Part shown: positions 55,008 through 62,360 of the stretch, piece after piece
Layout of the letters: the number at the start of each line of letters is the position of its first letter
Numbering within the stretch: position 1 is the stretch's first letter
Assembly: GCA_001544595.2 (NCBI GenBank)
Contig: FCOH02000001.1
Span: 62,001 to 126,000 of the forward strand
Source: Caballeronia peredens
GTDB taxonomy: Bacteria > Pseudomonadota > Gammaproteobacteria > Burkholderiales > Burkholderiaceae
Length of the DNA: 64,000 bases
Reading direction: 5' to 3'
Made by a program: the position numbers and the translations under genes
Notes under the pieces: generated by a model
What the model saw: only the letters and a program-made list of their open reading frames with translations
Database searches by the model: none
What the model was told of the DNA's origin: nothing

Positions 55008-55631
55008 ATGGCGCGTCCGCGTGAGTTCGACGAGGAAGCCGCGCTCGACGCGGCCATGGCGCAATTCTGGTCGCACGGTTACGAAGCGACCTCCGTGCGC
55101 GATCTCGCCACGGCAATGGGCATCACGTCCGCGAGTCTGTACAACGCGTTCGGCGACAAGCGCGCGCTGTACGAGCGCGCGTTCGAGCGTTATGTCGATC
55201 GGGGCTTTCGGGATCGCGTGCGGCGCTTCGAGCACGTCATGCCGCCGCGCGATGCGATCGCCGCGTTCTTCGAGGAAATCATTCAGCTTGCGATGAGTGA
55301 TCCGCATCGCAAGGGCTGTCTCATCGTCAATTCGGCGATGGAGCTGGCGCCGCACGACCGGCAGTTTCATCGCGTGCTGAGCCGCGTGCTGAAGGACATC
55401 GAAGGCTTCTTCGAGCGCTGTGTCGCGGCCGGGCAGTGCGACGGTACGATTCCGGCAAACCTGAATACCGGCGACATGGCGAAGGCGCTGCTCGCGTCGC
55501 TGATGGGCTTGCGTGTGCTCGCGCGCGTCAGTCCGCAGCGCGAGCTGCTCGAAGGCGCGGTGCGGCCCGTGCTCGCGATCATCGGCGCGAATTCGACGCC
55601 ACGGGCGAGTCGCACGCGCCGCGGCGCCTGA
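55008..55631 (+). CDS. TetR-family regulator
   Basis: 207 residues; HTH at residues 10-55 (EEAALDAAMAQFWSHGYEATS, then AMGITSASLYNAFGDKRALY), then a TetR_C_33/LmrA-YxaF-like ligand domain with the KGCLIVNSAMELAP segment common to NemR/AcuR-type sensors, Cys near residue 105 being a candidate electrophile sensor. Cotranscribed with the GST gene and probably autoregulating through the palindrome at 54232-54255. Confidence 0.9.
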   Translation: MARPREFDEEAALDAAMAQFWSHGYEATSVRDLATAMGITSASLYNAFGDKRALYERAFERYVDRGFRDRVRRFEHVMPPRDAIAAFFEEIIQLAMSDPHRKGCLIVNSAMELAPHDRQFHRVLSRVLKDIEGFFERCVAAGQCDGTIPANLNTGDMAKALLASLMGLRVLARVSPQRELLEGAVRPVLAIIGANSTPRASRTRRGA

Positions 55632-56273
55632 TCACCAGCGCAGCAATCTCGGTCCGAAGCACGCGCCGATACCCACGGGCAGCATCATGCCGATGGCATA
55701 CCACACGCTCCAGAACGCCGGACTCATCTCCGGGCAATGCAGGCAATAGGCGACCGTGGCGATCGCGCTCGCGAGCAGGCCGGCGAATGCGCCCGCGAGT
55801 CGCAGGCGCGTCGGTGCGAGGCTTTTCATCGCCCAGAAGACGGCGGGCAAGGTCGGCAATGACAAAAGCAGAATATTGAACGGGCACGTGCGCCATGACT
55901 GGCCGAGCACGATCGGCAAGCGCTCGCCCGGCGCCGCGCCTTCGACGACGAGCCAGCCTGCGAGCCACACCGCGACAAAAGGCAAGCCAACGAGCGCCCA
56001 CGCGTAACCCGCGCGTACGCCCGGCCGCCCGAGGCGCGAGACGGCGATCAACGCGCCGACCGCGACGACGAACGGGTACGCGACTTTCGCCCAGAACATC
56101 GGCGTGCGCGCGATGCTGGCGAGATCCGGCCGCACGCCGAACACGATAGCCATGAGGATTACGGAGCCGAGCGCGCCCAGCGGCAGGGCGGTCGCGAACC
56201 GCCGCGCGACGGCGCCGCGATCGACGCGCGTCACCTGATTCGAAAGCAGGCCGATGAGGTCGTCGGTCTTCAT
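55632..56273 (-). CDS. nrsF: NrsF: six-helix membrane anti-sigma factor
   Basis: 213 residues, six hydrophobic segments, DUF1109/NrsF family, starting [13 protein letters not shown]. Cys130 (SWRTCPF) and Cys180 (CLHCPEM, with Cys177 beside it) match the two cysteines important for stress sensing in the Caulobacter NrsF. It holds SigF inactive at the membrane until thiol oxidation or metal stress. The start overlaps the sigma gene stop as ATGA. Confidence 0.92.
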   Translation of the reverse strand: MKTDDLIGLLSNQVTRVDRGAVARRFATALPLGALGSVILMAIVFGVRPDLASIARTPMFWAKVAYPFVVAVGALIAVSRLGRPGVRAGYAWALVGLPFVAVWLAGWLVVEGAAPGERLPIVLGQSWRTCPFNILLLSLPTLPAVFWAMKSLAPTRLRLAGAFAGLLASAIATVAYCLHCPEMSPAFWSVWYAIGMMLPVGIGACFGPRLLRW

Positions 56274-56815
56274 CGCAACCCCCGGATACGCGCGGCGAGC
56301 GCCTTGAGTCCGCGATGCACGCCGACTTTCACAGCGGACTCGGAAAGCCCCGTCATGCGCGCGGTTTCCGTGACGGACAGACCTTCCAGCTTCACGTGCA
56401 CGATCGGCAGGCGTTGCTTGTCGGGAAGATCATCGAGCAATTTGCCGATGTCGTGACGCGCCTGCGCGGGCTCGTCGTCGACGACGGCCAGAAACTCGGC
56501 GTGATCGTCGAGCGGATCGTTCAGGGATTCGCGGCGCGCGCGCGAGCGGAAGAAGTCCATCAGCTTGTAGCGGGCGATAGCGTGTAGCCAGGCGGTCAGC
56601 GGTTCGTCCGTGCGGTAGGTGTGACGCGCATTATGCACGGCGAGCAGAATCTCCTGAACGAGATCTTCGACGTCGGCGTGATGTTGCGGAATGCGCCTGC
56701 GCAAATAGCCTCGCAGATACCGCGTGAGCGCTTGCAGGAAATCGCGATACGCATTCTGATCGCCGCCCAGACCCGCGACAAAGAGCGCTCTCAGGCGGTT
56801 TTCCGCTTCTTGCAA
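56270..56815 (-). CDS. sigF: ECF sigma factor SigF
   Basis: 181 residues if started at the TTG at 56815, which has AGGAA eight bases upstream and gives normal ECF length; an ATG at 56938 would add 41 residues of unusual composition. Region 2 includes [23 protein letters not shown] and [17 protein letters not shown]; region 4 has [21 protein letters not shown], then [18 protein letters not shown]. It directs RNA polymerase to GTAACC-N16-CGAATT promoters found on both sides of the divergent region. Anti-sigma NrsF follows in the same operon. Confidence 0.9.
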   Translation of the reverse strand: MQEAENRLRALFVAGLGGDQNAYRDFLQALTRYLRGYLRRRIPQHHADVEDLVQEILLAVHNARHTYRTDEPLTAWLHAIARYKLMDFFRSRARRESLNDPLDDHAEFLAVVDDEPAQARHDIGKLLDDLPDKQRLPIVHVKLEGLSVTETARMTGLSESAVKVGVHRGLKALAARIRGLR

Positions 56816-56943
56816 GATGGTTCCTGTATAGGCAAGTCCGGGAAGACCGGGTTTTAGATCGGTCGTTTCAGAATAGCCGAAGCGGTGGTGCGCTGCAATA
56901 GCAAACGCAGGCACCGGGAGCGAGCCGTCGCGTTCCATTTCTG

Positions 56944-56982
56944 TCAGCGCGAAAGCGTGTTGAATGCCGCGCGGATTCGCAT
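56944..56982 (-). CDS. Possible 12-codon leader peptide upstream of sigF
   Basis: Directly behind the sigF promoter on the minus strand, AAGGAG precedes an ATG that encodes [12 protein letters not shown] and stops, 5 bases before the alternative sigF ATG. The ribosome site is better than that of either sigF start. It may be a true small ORF, a leader that controls sigF translation, or simply a decoy; no homologue known to me. Confidence 0.35.
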   Translation of the reverse strand: MRIRAAFNTLSR

Positions 56983-57022
56983 GATGAATCTCCTTGCAGT
57001 CTGCCTTCTTGTCTCTCCCTTT

Positions 57023-57050
57023 AATTCGTTCGTTCGTCTCGGACGGTTAC
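57023..57050 (-). promoter_or_regulatory. SigF-dependent promoter of the sigF-nrsF operon
   Basis: Minus strand GTAACC (57050-57045), 16-bp spacer, CGAATT (57028-57023). It matches the published Caulobacter SigF consensus GTAACC-N16-CGAA as I recall it, and is identical in both hexamers and spacing to the promoter on the other strand 28 bp away. It indicates autoregulation. Confidence 0.85.
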
Positions 57051-57077
57051 AGCGCGCGTGAAAATTTTCGCGGTGCT

Positions 57078-57105
57078 GTAACCGATCGCTGACTCACGAC
57101 GAATT
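57078..57105 (+). promoter_or_regulatory. SigF-dependent promoter of the cytochrome b-YedY-MrpX operon
   Basis: GTAACC (57078-57083), 16-bp spacer, CGAATT (57100-57105), 34 bp before the cytochrome b start. Same elements and spacing as the divergent sigF promoter. There is no competing sigma-70 promoter that I can see. Confidence 0.87.
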
Positions 57106-57139
57106 CACTCGTATCAGACGTTTCATCACGGTGATCGAC

Positions 57140-57769
57140 ATGCAAACGACACTTACCTCCACGCGGGAAACTGCGCGCCGCGCGCCGCCGGTTCATCCGC
57201 TGTGGCTGCGCGTCACGCACTGGCTCAACGCGTTCGCCGCGCTGATCATGATGTTTTCGGGCTGGCGTATCTATGACGCCTCGCCGGTCTTTCCGGGCTT
57301 CGTCATTCCGCCGTCCATCACGCTCGGCGGCTGGCTCGGCGGCGCGCTGCAATGGCATTTCGCCGCAATGTGGCTGCTGGTATTCAACGGCATCGCGTAT
57401 CTCGCGCTCAATCTCGCGAGCGGACGGTTTCGCAGGAAGTTTTTCCCGTTGTCGCCGCGCGCCGTGCTGCACGATCTGATCGCCGCGCTCACTGGGAAGC
57501 TGTCTCACGCGCATCTCGACCACTACAACGCGGTGCAGAAGCTGGCGTATCTCGTCGTCGTGATCGATCTGTTCGTGCTCGTGCTGTCGGGTCTCGCGAT
57601 ATGGAAATCGGTGCAGTTTCCGTTGCTGCGCGAATTGATGGGCGGTTACGACAACGCACGCATCGTCCATTTCTGTGCGATGGCCGTGATGGCGGCGTTC
57701 GTGGTCGTGCATGTCGCGATGGTCGCGCTCGTGCCGCGCTCTTTCCTGACGATGCTGCGCGGCCGCTGA
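57140..57769 (+). CDS. Cytochrome b561-type membrane subunit (YedZ-like partner)
   Basis: 209 residues, four to five membrane helices, with conserved heme-ligand histidines in the first and later helices (HPLWLRVTHWLNAFAA; LQWHFAAMWLLVFNG; HYNAVQKLAYLVVV; IVHFCAMAVMAAFVVVHVAM). Ni/Fe-hydrogenase I/b561 family. It likely feeds quinol electrons to the periplasmic molybdoenzyme encoded 17 bp downstream. First gene after the SigF promoter. Confidence 0.9.
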   Translation: MQTTLTSTRETARRAPPVHPLWLRVTHWLNAFAALIMMFSGWRIYDASPVFPGFVIPPSITLGGWLGGALQWHFAAMWLLVFNGIAYLALNLASGRFRRKFFPLSPRAVLHDLIAALTGKLSHAHLDHYNAVQKLAYLVVVIDLFVLVLSGLAIWKSVQFPLLRELMGGYDNARIVHFCAMAVMAAFVVVHVAMVALVPRSFLTMLRGR

Positions 57770-57786
57770 GCGAACGAGGACACGCC

Positions 57787-58563
57787 ATGAAATCCGACGA
57801 CAAGAAGATTATCCGCCTTGACCGCGCATCGATACTCGCGGATGCGCGCCGCGAACTCGACAATCCTTCGCGACGCCTCTTCGGCAAACGCATGCTGACC
57901 CTGGGCGGCTTGTCGCTCCTGACCGGCTGCTCGATCACCGATGACGAATCGGTCAACAAGTTCCTGACTGCGGTGTCGCGACTGAACGATCGCGCGCAGG
58001 CGCTGCTGTTCGATCCGAAACGTCTCGCCCCGACCTACACGGAGCAGCAGTTGACGCGGCCGTTCCCGTTCAACGCGTACTACGGCATCGATGACGTGCC
58101 GCATGTCGACGGCGGCGACTATCGCCTGAAGGTCGGCGGACTCGTCACGGGACAGCGCGTGTGGACATTGCCCGAGTTGTACGCACTGCCGCACGCGGAG
58201 CAGATCACGCGCCATATCTGCGTGGAAGGATGGAGTGCCATCGGGCGCTGGGGCGGCACGCCGTTCGCCGATTTCCTGCATCGCGTGGGCGCTGACACGA
58301 CGGCGAAGTACGTCGGCTTTCGCTGCGCGGACGACTACTACGAAAGCATCGACATGCCGACGGCACTGCATCCGCAGACGCTTCTCACGTTCGAGTACGA
58401 CGGCGAGCGCCTGCCCGCGAAGTACGGTTATCCGATGAAGCTGCGCATGCCTACCAAGCTCGGCTACAAGAACCCGAAGCATATCGTCGAGATGTTCGTC
58501 ACCAATACGTATCCGGGCGGCTATTGGGTCGACCAGGGTTACAACTGGTTCGGCGGTTCCTGA
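57787..58563 (+). CDS. Periplasmic molybdopterin oxidoreductase (YedY/MsrP-like), Tat-exported
   Basis: 258 residues, sulfite-oxidase fold. Tat motif SRRLFGK at residues 28-34 followed by a hydrophobic stretch and lipobox-like LLTGC (Cys48). The Mo-ligand Cys145 lies in RHICVEGWSAIGRWGG, a family hallmark, with TPFADFLHRVG and YPMKLRMPTKLGYK further on. Homologues reduce methionine sulfoxide in oxidised periplasmic proteins or peptides. With the Met-rich peptide encoded next, it would regenerate methionines oxidised by hypochlorite. Confidence 0.9.
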   Translation: MKSDDKKIIRLDRASILADARRELDNPSRRLFGKRMLTLGGLSLLTGCSITDDESVNKFLTAVSRLNDRAQALLFDPKRLAPTYTEQQLTRPFPFNAYYGIDDVPHVDGGDYRLKVGGLVTGQRVWTLPELYALPHAEQITRHICVEGWSAIGRWGGTPFADFLHRVGADTTAKYVGFRCADDYYESIDMPTALHPQTLLTFEYDGERLPAKYGYPMKLRMPTKLGYKNPKHIVEMFVTNTYPGGYWVDQGYNWFGGS

Positions 58564-58609
58564 TCGCCGTGCCGCATTCCTGTTTTTTCAACCCCGAAGG
58601 AGAAGCGCA

Positions 58610-58858
58610 ATGAAACGACTGATGACCGCAGTGCTCGCCACGATGATGACCCTCGGCGCGTCCGCCGCATTCGCGCAGGCAAGCGGCGCGATGAGCAACG
58701 ACGCCATGTCTCACGATGCCATGAGCAAGGACAGCATGAGCAAAGACGGCATGAGCAAGGGCGCGATGTCGCACGACTCGATGAGCAAGTCCAACAAGAT
58801 GAAGAAGCAGGATTCGATGAAGATGGATCATCCCGCTTCAGGCGCGATGTCGCAGTAA
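58610..58858 (+). CDS. mrpX: Methionine-rich pentapeptide MXKDX repeat protein (MrpX-like)
   Basis: 82 residues: signal peptide of 22 (ending SAAFA), then a 60-residue mature chain of degenerate pentapeptides of type AMSHD/SMSKD/GMSKG. Eleven methionines, no Cys or Trp. TIGR02953-type family. In Azospira suillum PS such a peptide scavenges hypochlorite and is recycled by YedY1 under SigF/NrsF control. AAGGAG ribosome site. Confidence 0.92.
   Translation: MKRLMTAVLATMMTLGASAAFAQASGAMSNDAMSHDAMSKDSMSKDGMSKGAMSHDSMSKSNKMKKQDSMKMDHPASGAMSQ
58691..58800 (+). repeat. 15-bp-period tandem repeat coding MXKDX pentapeptides
   Basis: About seven imperfect copies of a 15-base unit with common ATGAGCAA(G/A)GAC core. 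Repeat slippage could change the number of methionines between strains. Confidence 0.75.
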
Positions 58859-58865
58859 CGCGAAG

Positions 58866-58885
58866 GGCCGGGCACGCGCCCGGCC
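58866..58885. terminator. Bidirectional hairpin GGCCGGGC-N4-GCCCGGCC
   Basis: Perfect 8-bp stem in the 33-bp space between the convergent mrpX and SDR genes, 7 bp after each stop. No long T run on either side; position supports a shared terminator. Confidence 0.6.
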
Positions 58886-58891
58886 TCGGCC

Positions 58892-59662
58892 TTACACCGA
58901 TTTGACTTCGCCGCCGTCCATTCGCAACGTGCTGCCGGTCATCCATTTTGCCGCGGGCGAGACGAGGAACGCCATCAACTCGGCAATCTCTTCCGGCGTG
59001 CCGTATCGCGCGATCCCGGCTTCGGCGGGAAAGCGCGCTGTCGCTTCTTCAACGGTCATGTCGTGCAGCGGCGCCCAGTGTTCCAGATAGGAGCGCCGGC
59101 GGCCCGTCATCACCGGACCCGGCAGCACGCTGTTGACCTGCACGCCGTCCGCGATGCCGCGATCGGAAAACGCCTTCGCCAATGCGACGATCGCCGCGTT
59201 GATCGTTCCGACCGCCGCGTATGGCGCCTTCGGAAACAGCGCCGAGTTGCCCGACATCAGCACGACCGATCCCGCAGACGCTTTCAGTGAAGGCCACGCC
59301 GCGACGGTCAGCCGCCGCGCGCCGTGAAGCTTCAAAGCGAGGCCGGCGTCCCATTGTTCATCGGTCATGTCGAACAGATCGATTTGCGGCACCGCGCCCG
59401 CGATGTTGAGCAGCGCATCGATACGCCCGAAGTTCGCGAGCGTCTCGTCGACGACCATCTGCGCGGCTTCGGGTTGCGCAAGATCGATGTCGATTGCAAG
59501 CGTCCGCGCGCCGGCTTTCTCGACGGCGTCCGCCGTCTCCTCGAGATTGGCGCGATTGCGCGCGACAAGCACGATCGATTCGAAATCCTTGGCGAGCCTG
59601 ATTGCAGTCGAGCGGCCGATTCCCTGACTCGCGCCCGTGACGATGGCGACGTTGGTGGACAT
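58892..59662 (-). CDS. SDR-family protein with Lys missing from the catalytic YxxxK
   Basis: 256 residues, short-chain dehydrogenase fold. VTGASQGIG at residues 8-16 is standard; NNAG is NIAG (86-89). The active-site segment reads APYAAVGTINAAI: Tyr148 is present but the lysine four residues later is Gly152. Since this Lys lowers the Tyr pKa and binds the nicotinamide ribose, activity is likely reduced or altered. The C-terminal MTGSTLRMDGGEV is typical. Third gene of the operon with the zinc-free alcohol dehydrogenase homologue and an alpha/beta hydrolase. Confidence 0.88.
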   Translation of the reverse strand: MSTNVAIVTGASQGIGRSTAIRLAKDFESIVLVARNRANLEETADAVEKAGARTLAIDIDLAQPEAAQMVVDETLANFGRIDALLNIAGAVPQIDLFDMTDEQWDAGLALKLHGARRLTVAAWPSLKASAGSVVLMSGNSALFPKAPYAAVGTINAAIVALAKAFSDRGIADGVQVNSVLPGPVMTGRRRSYLEHWAPLHDMTVEEATARFPAEAGIARYGTPEEIAELMAFLVSPAAKWMTGSTLRMDGGEVKSV

Positions 59663-59677
59663 GTCTTCTCTCCCGGT

Positions 59678-60649
59678 TCAGTGAACGACGACCATCTTGC
59701 CGTTCGCTTCGTTGGCTTCCATCACGCGATGGGCTTCGTGAATCTCGTCGAAGGACAACACGCGCGACGGCTTTGCGTCGAAACGGCCCGCGGCGACGTC
59801 CGCCGCAATGGATTGCAACGGCACATCCGACAGCGGGAAGCCCGGCGTGCCGAAGACGAAGCTGCCGAAGAAACTCAGATACACGCCGCTCGACATTTGC
59901 AGCAGCGGATTGAAATCGGCAATCGGTGCGAGACCGCCGAGCCAGCCCGCGAGACAGGCGCGGCCGCCGCGACGCAGCATTGCAAGCGAATCCAGAATCG
60001 TGCTGTTGCCGACGAGATCGAGCACGGCGTCGATCTGTTTCGTCTCCGCAATCCGCTTGCTCAGTTCCGGACCTTCAAGCTCGACGCGCACGACGCCCAT
60101 CGCTTCGAGCTTCGCGAAGCGGGCTTCGTTACGCGACGTCGCGATCACCTTTGCGCCCGCGTTCACCGCGAGATTCACGGCCGCCTGTCCGAACGATGAA
60201 GTCGCGCCGCGAATCACGACCGTTTGGCCTGCCTCGATTTCGAGGTTGCGAAAGAGGCACGTCCACGCGGTCGCATAGGTTTCGGGAATCGCGGCGAGCT
60301 CGGCCCACGTGAGATCCGATTCGATCAGCGCGACATTCGAAACCGGCGCACGCGTGAATTGCGCATAGCTGCCGTTGATCGTGCGGCCGAGTCCGCCCAT
60401 CAGCGCGGCCACTTTTGCGCCGACGGGAAACTCGCCGCCCGGACACGACTTCACGATGCCCACGCATTCGATGCCGCTCACCTTCGCCGCTTCGGCCCAT
60501 TCGCCGCGCCGCATATGCATCTCGGCGTGATTGATGCCGAACGCTTTGATCTCGATAACGACATGTCCTTCGAGCGGTTCCGGCTCGGGGATATCCGCAT
60601 AAACGAGGCTGTCGAGACCGCCGAACTTTTCCAGAACGATTGCACGCAT
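59678..60649 (-). CDS. Zinc-independent MDR-family alcohol dehydrogenase/quinone reductase
   Basis: 323 residues from ATG 60649 (AGGAG upstream). GroES-like N-domain (INHAEMHMRRGEW) and Rossmann domain with GATSSFGQAAVNLAVNAGAKV. The zinc-ligand cysteines of classical ADHs are not evident, so a quinone oxidoreductase or enoyl reductase type is likely, NADPH-dependent. Operon member between hydrolase and SDR genes. Confidence 0.9.
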   Translation of the reverse strand: MRAIVLEKFGGLDSLVYADIPEPEPLEGHVVIEIKAFGINHAEMHMRRGEWAEAAKVSGIECVGIVKSCPGGEFPVGAKVAALMGGLGRTINGSYAQFTRAPVSNVALIESDLTWAELAAIPETYATAWTCLFRNLEIEAGQTVVIRGATSSFGQAAVNLAVNAGAKVIATSRNEARFAKLEAMGVVRVELEGPELSKRIAETKQIDAVLDLVGNSTILDSLAMLRRGGRACLAGWLGGLAPIADFNPLLQMSSGVYLSFFGSFVFGTPGFPLSDVPLQSIAADVAAGRFDAKPSRVLSFDEIHEAHRVMEANEANGKMVVVH

Positions 60650-60693
60650 GATGTTTCTCCTTTGGTGGATGAGCGCAGTGACGTGTGCGCGTT

Positions 60694-61548
60694 TTATCGG
60701 GCGAGAAATTCGCCGATGGCCGCCGCGATCTGCGTCGCGTGCGTTTCGAGCGCGAAGTGGCCCGTATCGAAGAAGCGCACGTCCGCATGCGGGATGTCGC
60801 GCCTGAAGGCTTCCGCGCCCGGCGGCAGGAAGAACGGATCGTTCTTGCCCCACACGGCGAGGAATTTCGGTTGATGCTCGCGGAAATAAGCCTGAAATGC
60901 GGGATAGAGCGCGACGTTGCTGCGATAGTCGCCGAACAGATCGAGCTGCACTTCATGTGCGCCCGGGCGGCTCATGTAGTAGTCGTCGAGCGAATAGCCG
61001 TCGGGGGAAACGGCCGATGCATCCGCCACGCCGTGCGTGTATTGCCACTTCGTCGTTTCCTTCGTGAGCAGCGCGCGCAGCGCATCGCGATTCGCTTGCG
61101 ACGGCTCCTGCCAGTACGCGCGAATCGGATTCCAGCCGTCGCTCAATCCCTCTTCATACGCGTTGCCGTTTTGCGAAACGATAGCCGTGATCCGCTCCGG
61201 ATGCCTGAGCGCGAGACGAAAGCCCGTCGGCGCGCCGTAATCGAACACGTAGACCGCGTAGCGATCGAAGCCGATCACTTCCGTGAAGCGGTCGATCACG
61301 TTGGCGATGTTCTCGAACGTATAGGCAAATGTGTCGCGGCTCGGCATATCCGAGAGGCCGAAACCCGGAAGGTCCGGCGCGACGACATGAAACCGGTCGG
61401 CGAGCAGCGGAATCAGGTCGCGGAACATGTGGCTCGAACTCGGAAAGCCGTGCAGCAGGAGCAGCCTGGGCGCGTCGTTCGGACCGGCTTCACGATAGAA
61501 GACGTCGAAGCCGTCGACGTCGATATGGCGATGCGCAATGGTGGACAT
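60694..61548 (-). CDS. Alpha/beta hydrolase, haloalkane dehalogenase/epoxide hydrolase type
   Basis: 284 residues from ATG 61548 (GGAG eight bases upstream); an ATG two codons earlier is too close. LLHGFPSSSHMFRDL gives the oxyanion HG motif; the nucleophile elbow is VFDYGAPTG with Asp, not Ser, as in dehalogenases and epoxide hydrolases; acid Asp in WGKNDPFF and catalytic His in DTGHFALE. Probably cleaves an ester, epoxide or C-halogen bond. First gene of the operon, divergent from a CGNR regulator. Confidence 0.9.
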   Translation of the reverse strand: MSTIAHRHIDVDGFDVFYREAGPNDAPRLLLLHGFPSSSHMFRDLIPLLADRFHVVAPDLPGFGLSDMPSRDTFAYTFENIANVIDRFTEVIGFDRYAVYVFDYGAPTGFRLALRHPERITAIVSQNGNAYEEGLSDGWNPIRAYWQEPSQANRDALRALLTKETTKWQYTHGVADASAVSPDGYSLDDYYMSRPGAHEVQLDLFGDYRSNVALYPAFQAYFREHQPKFLAVWGKNDPFFLPPGAEAFRRDIPHADVRFFDTGHFALETHATQIAAAIGEFLAR

Positions 61549-61607
61549 GGGCATTTCTCCGCAGGAAAGGATGAAGGTCGTGTAACCGTTCAAATCACTG
61601 TGAGAAG

Positions 61608-61635
61608 GTTACAAACGGCGCAAGTAACTTGTCAA
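61608..61635 (-). promoter_or_regulatory. Sigma-70 promoter of the hydrolase operon
   Basis: Minus strand TTGACA (61635-61630, perfect -35), 16-bp spacer, TGTAAC (61613-61608). Its -35 overlaps the -35 of the divergent promoter, so the two polymerases compete. GTAACC/GGTTAC motifs at 61582, 61607 and 61649 surround it and are candidate regulator sites. Confidence 0.7.
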
Positions 61636-61657
61636 GAGCTTTTTTAGCGGTTACTAT
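61629..61657 (+). promoter_or_regulatory. Sigma-70 promoter of the CGNR regulator gene
   Basis: TTGTCA (61629-61634), 17-bp spacer, TACTAT (61652-61657), 34 bp before the start. GGTTAC at 61649-61654 covers the -10 and CAAGT-A-ACTTG at 61621-61631 covers the -35, both suitable for autorepression. Confidence 0.68.
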
Positions 61658-61691
61658 TCGTTCATTCCTGGAACATGCCTGACACGAAAAA

Positions 61692-62321
61692 ATGGACTAT
61701 CGCCCTGTCCCTGCGATGTTTCTCGCCGACGCGCTCGGCATCGACTTCCTGAACTCGATCGCGACGCCAGTCGACGAACCCGTCGACTGGATCGGCGACG
61801 GCGAAGGGCTGCTGTCATGGCTCGAACAAGCGGCGCTCGTACCCGTCGAGGTTCTTGCGCACATGCGTTCGCACATGACGCCCGCGGAACTCGACGAGGT
61901 CGCGGCGAAGGCGCGCGGTTTGCGCGAATGGTTCAGGGCGTTCGTGCAGAAGAGCAAGGGACGGCCGCTGACGGCCAAAGACTTGAGCGAGCTTGCGCCG
62001 CTGAACAGCGTGCTGCGGCGCGACGAGCGCTATGGTTCGATCGTCGCGGATGCAGAGTCGGCGAGCGGCCTTGCGTTCGCCATGCAGCGGCGCTATTCGA
62101 CGGCCGAATCGCTGTTGATGCCGATCGTCGAGACGCTGGCGAAACTCGTCTGCGAAGAAGACTTCACCTACGTCAAAGCGTGCGAAGGCCCGAAGTGCAC
62201 GTTATTGTTCGCCGATCACACGCGCGGGCACGCGCGGCGCTGGTGCAGCATGGCGATCTGCGGCAATCGCGCGAAGGTTGCCGCACATCGCGCGCGGCTG
62301 AGAGAAGGAAAGGGCGGCTGA
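61692..62321 (+). CDS. ABATE/CGNR zinc-finger protein, putative regulator
   Basis: 209 residues. N-terminal ABATE domain (about residues 12-150, FLADALGIDFLNSIA) and a C-terminal CGNR zinc finger with CEGPKCTLLFADHT and RRWCSMAICGNRAKV (four Cys ligands). Such proteins are predicted stress-responsive DNA-binding regulators. Divergent from the alpha/beta hydrolase operon (143 bp gap) and probably its repressor. Confidence 0.9.
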   Translation: MDYRPVPAMFLADALGIDFLNSIATPVDEPVDWIGDGEGLLSWLEQAALVPVEVLAHMRSHMTPAELDEVAAKARGLREWFRAFVQKSKGRPLTAKDLSELAPLNSVLRRDERYGSIVADAESASGLAFAMQRRYSTAESLLMPIVETLAKLVCEEDFTYVKACEGPKCTLLFADHTRGHARRWCSMAICGNRAKVAAHRARLREGKGG

Positions 62322-62360
62322 AGTCGTCCTGTCCGGTTACGTCGTTCACGAGGAGACAGC

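Noticed and set aside
58691..58800. Tandem repeats as a possible CRISPR array
   Set aside because: The 15-bp period has no unique spacers and encodes the MXKDX pentapeptides in frame.
61582..61612. GTAACC upstream of the alpha/beta hydrolase as a third SigF promoter
   Set aside because: No CGAA at 16 bp spacing in any of the three occurrences or orientations; standard sigma-70 elements explain the region better.
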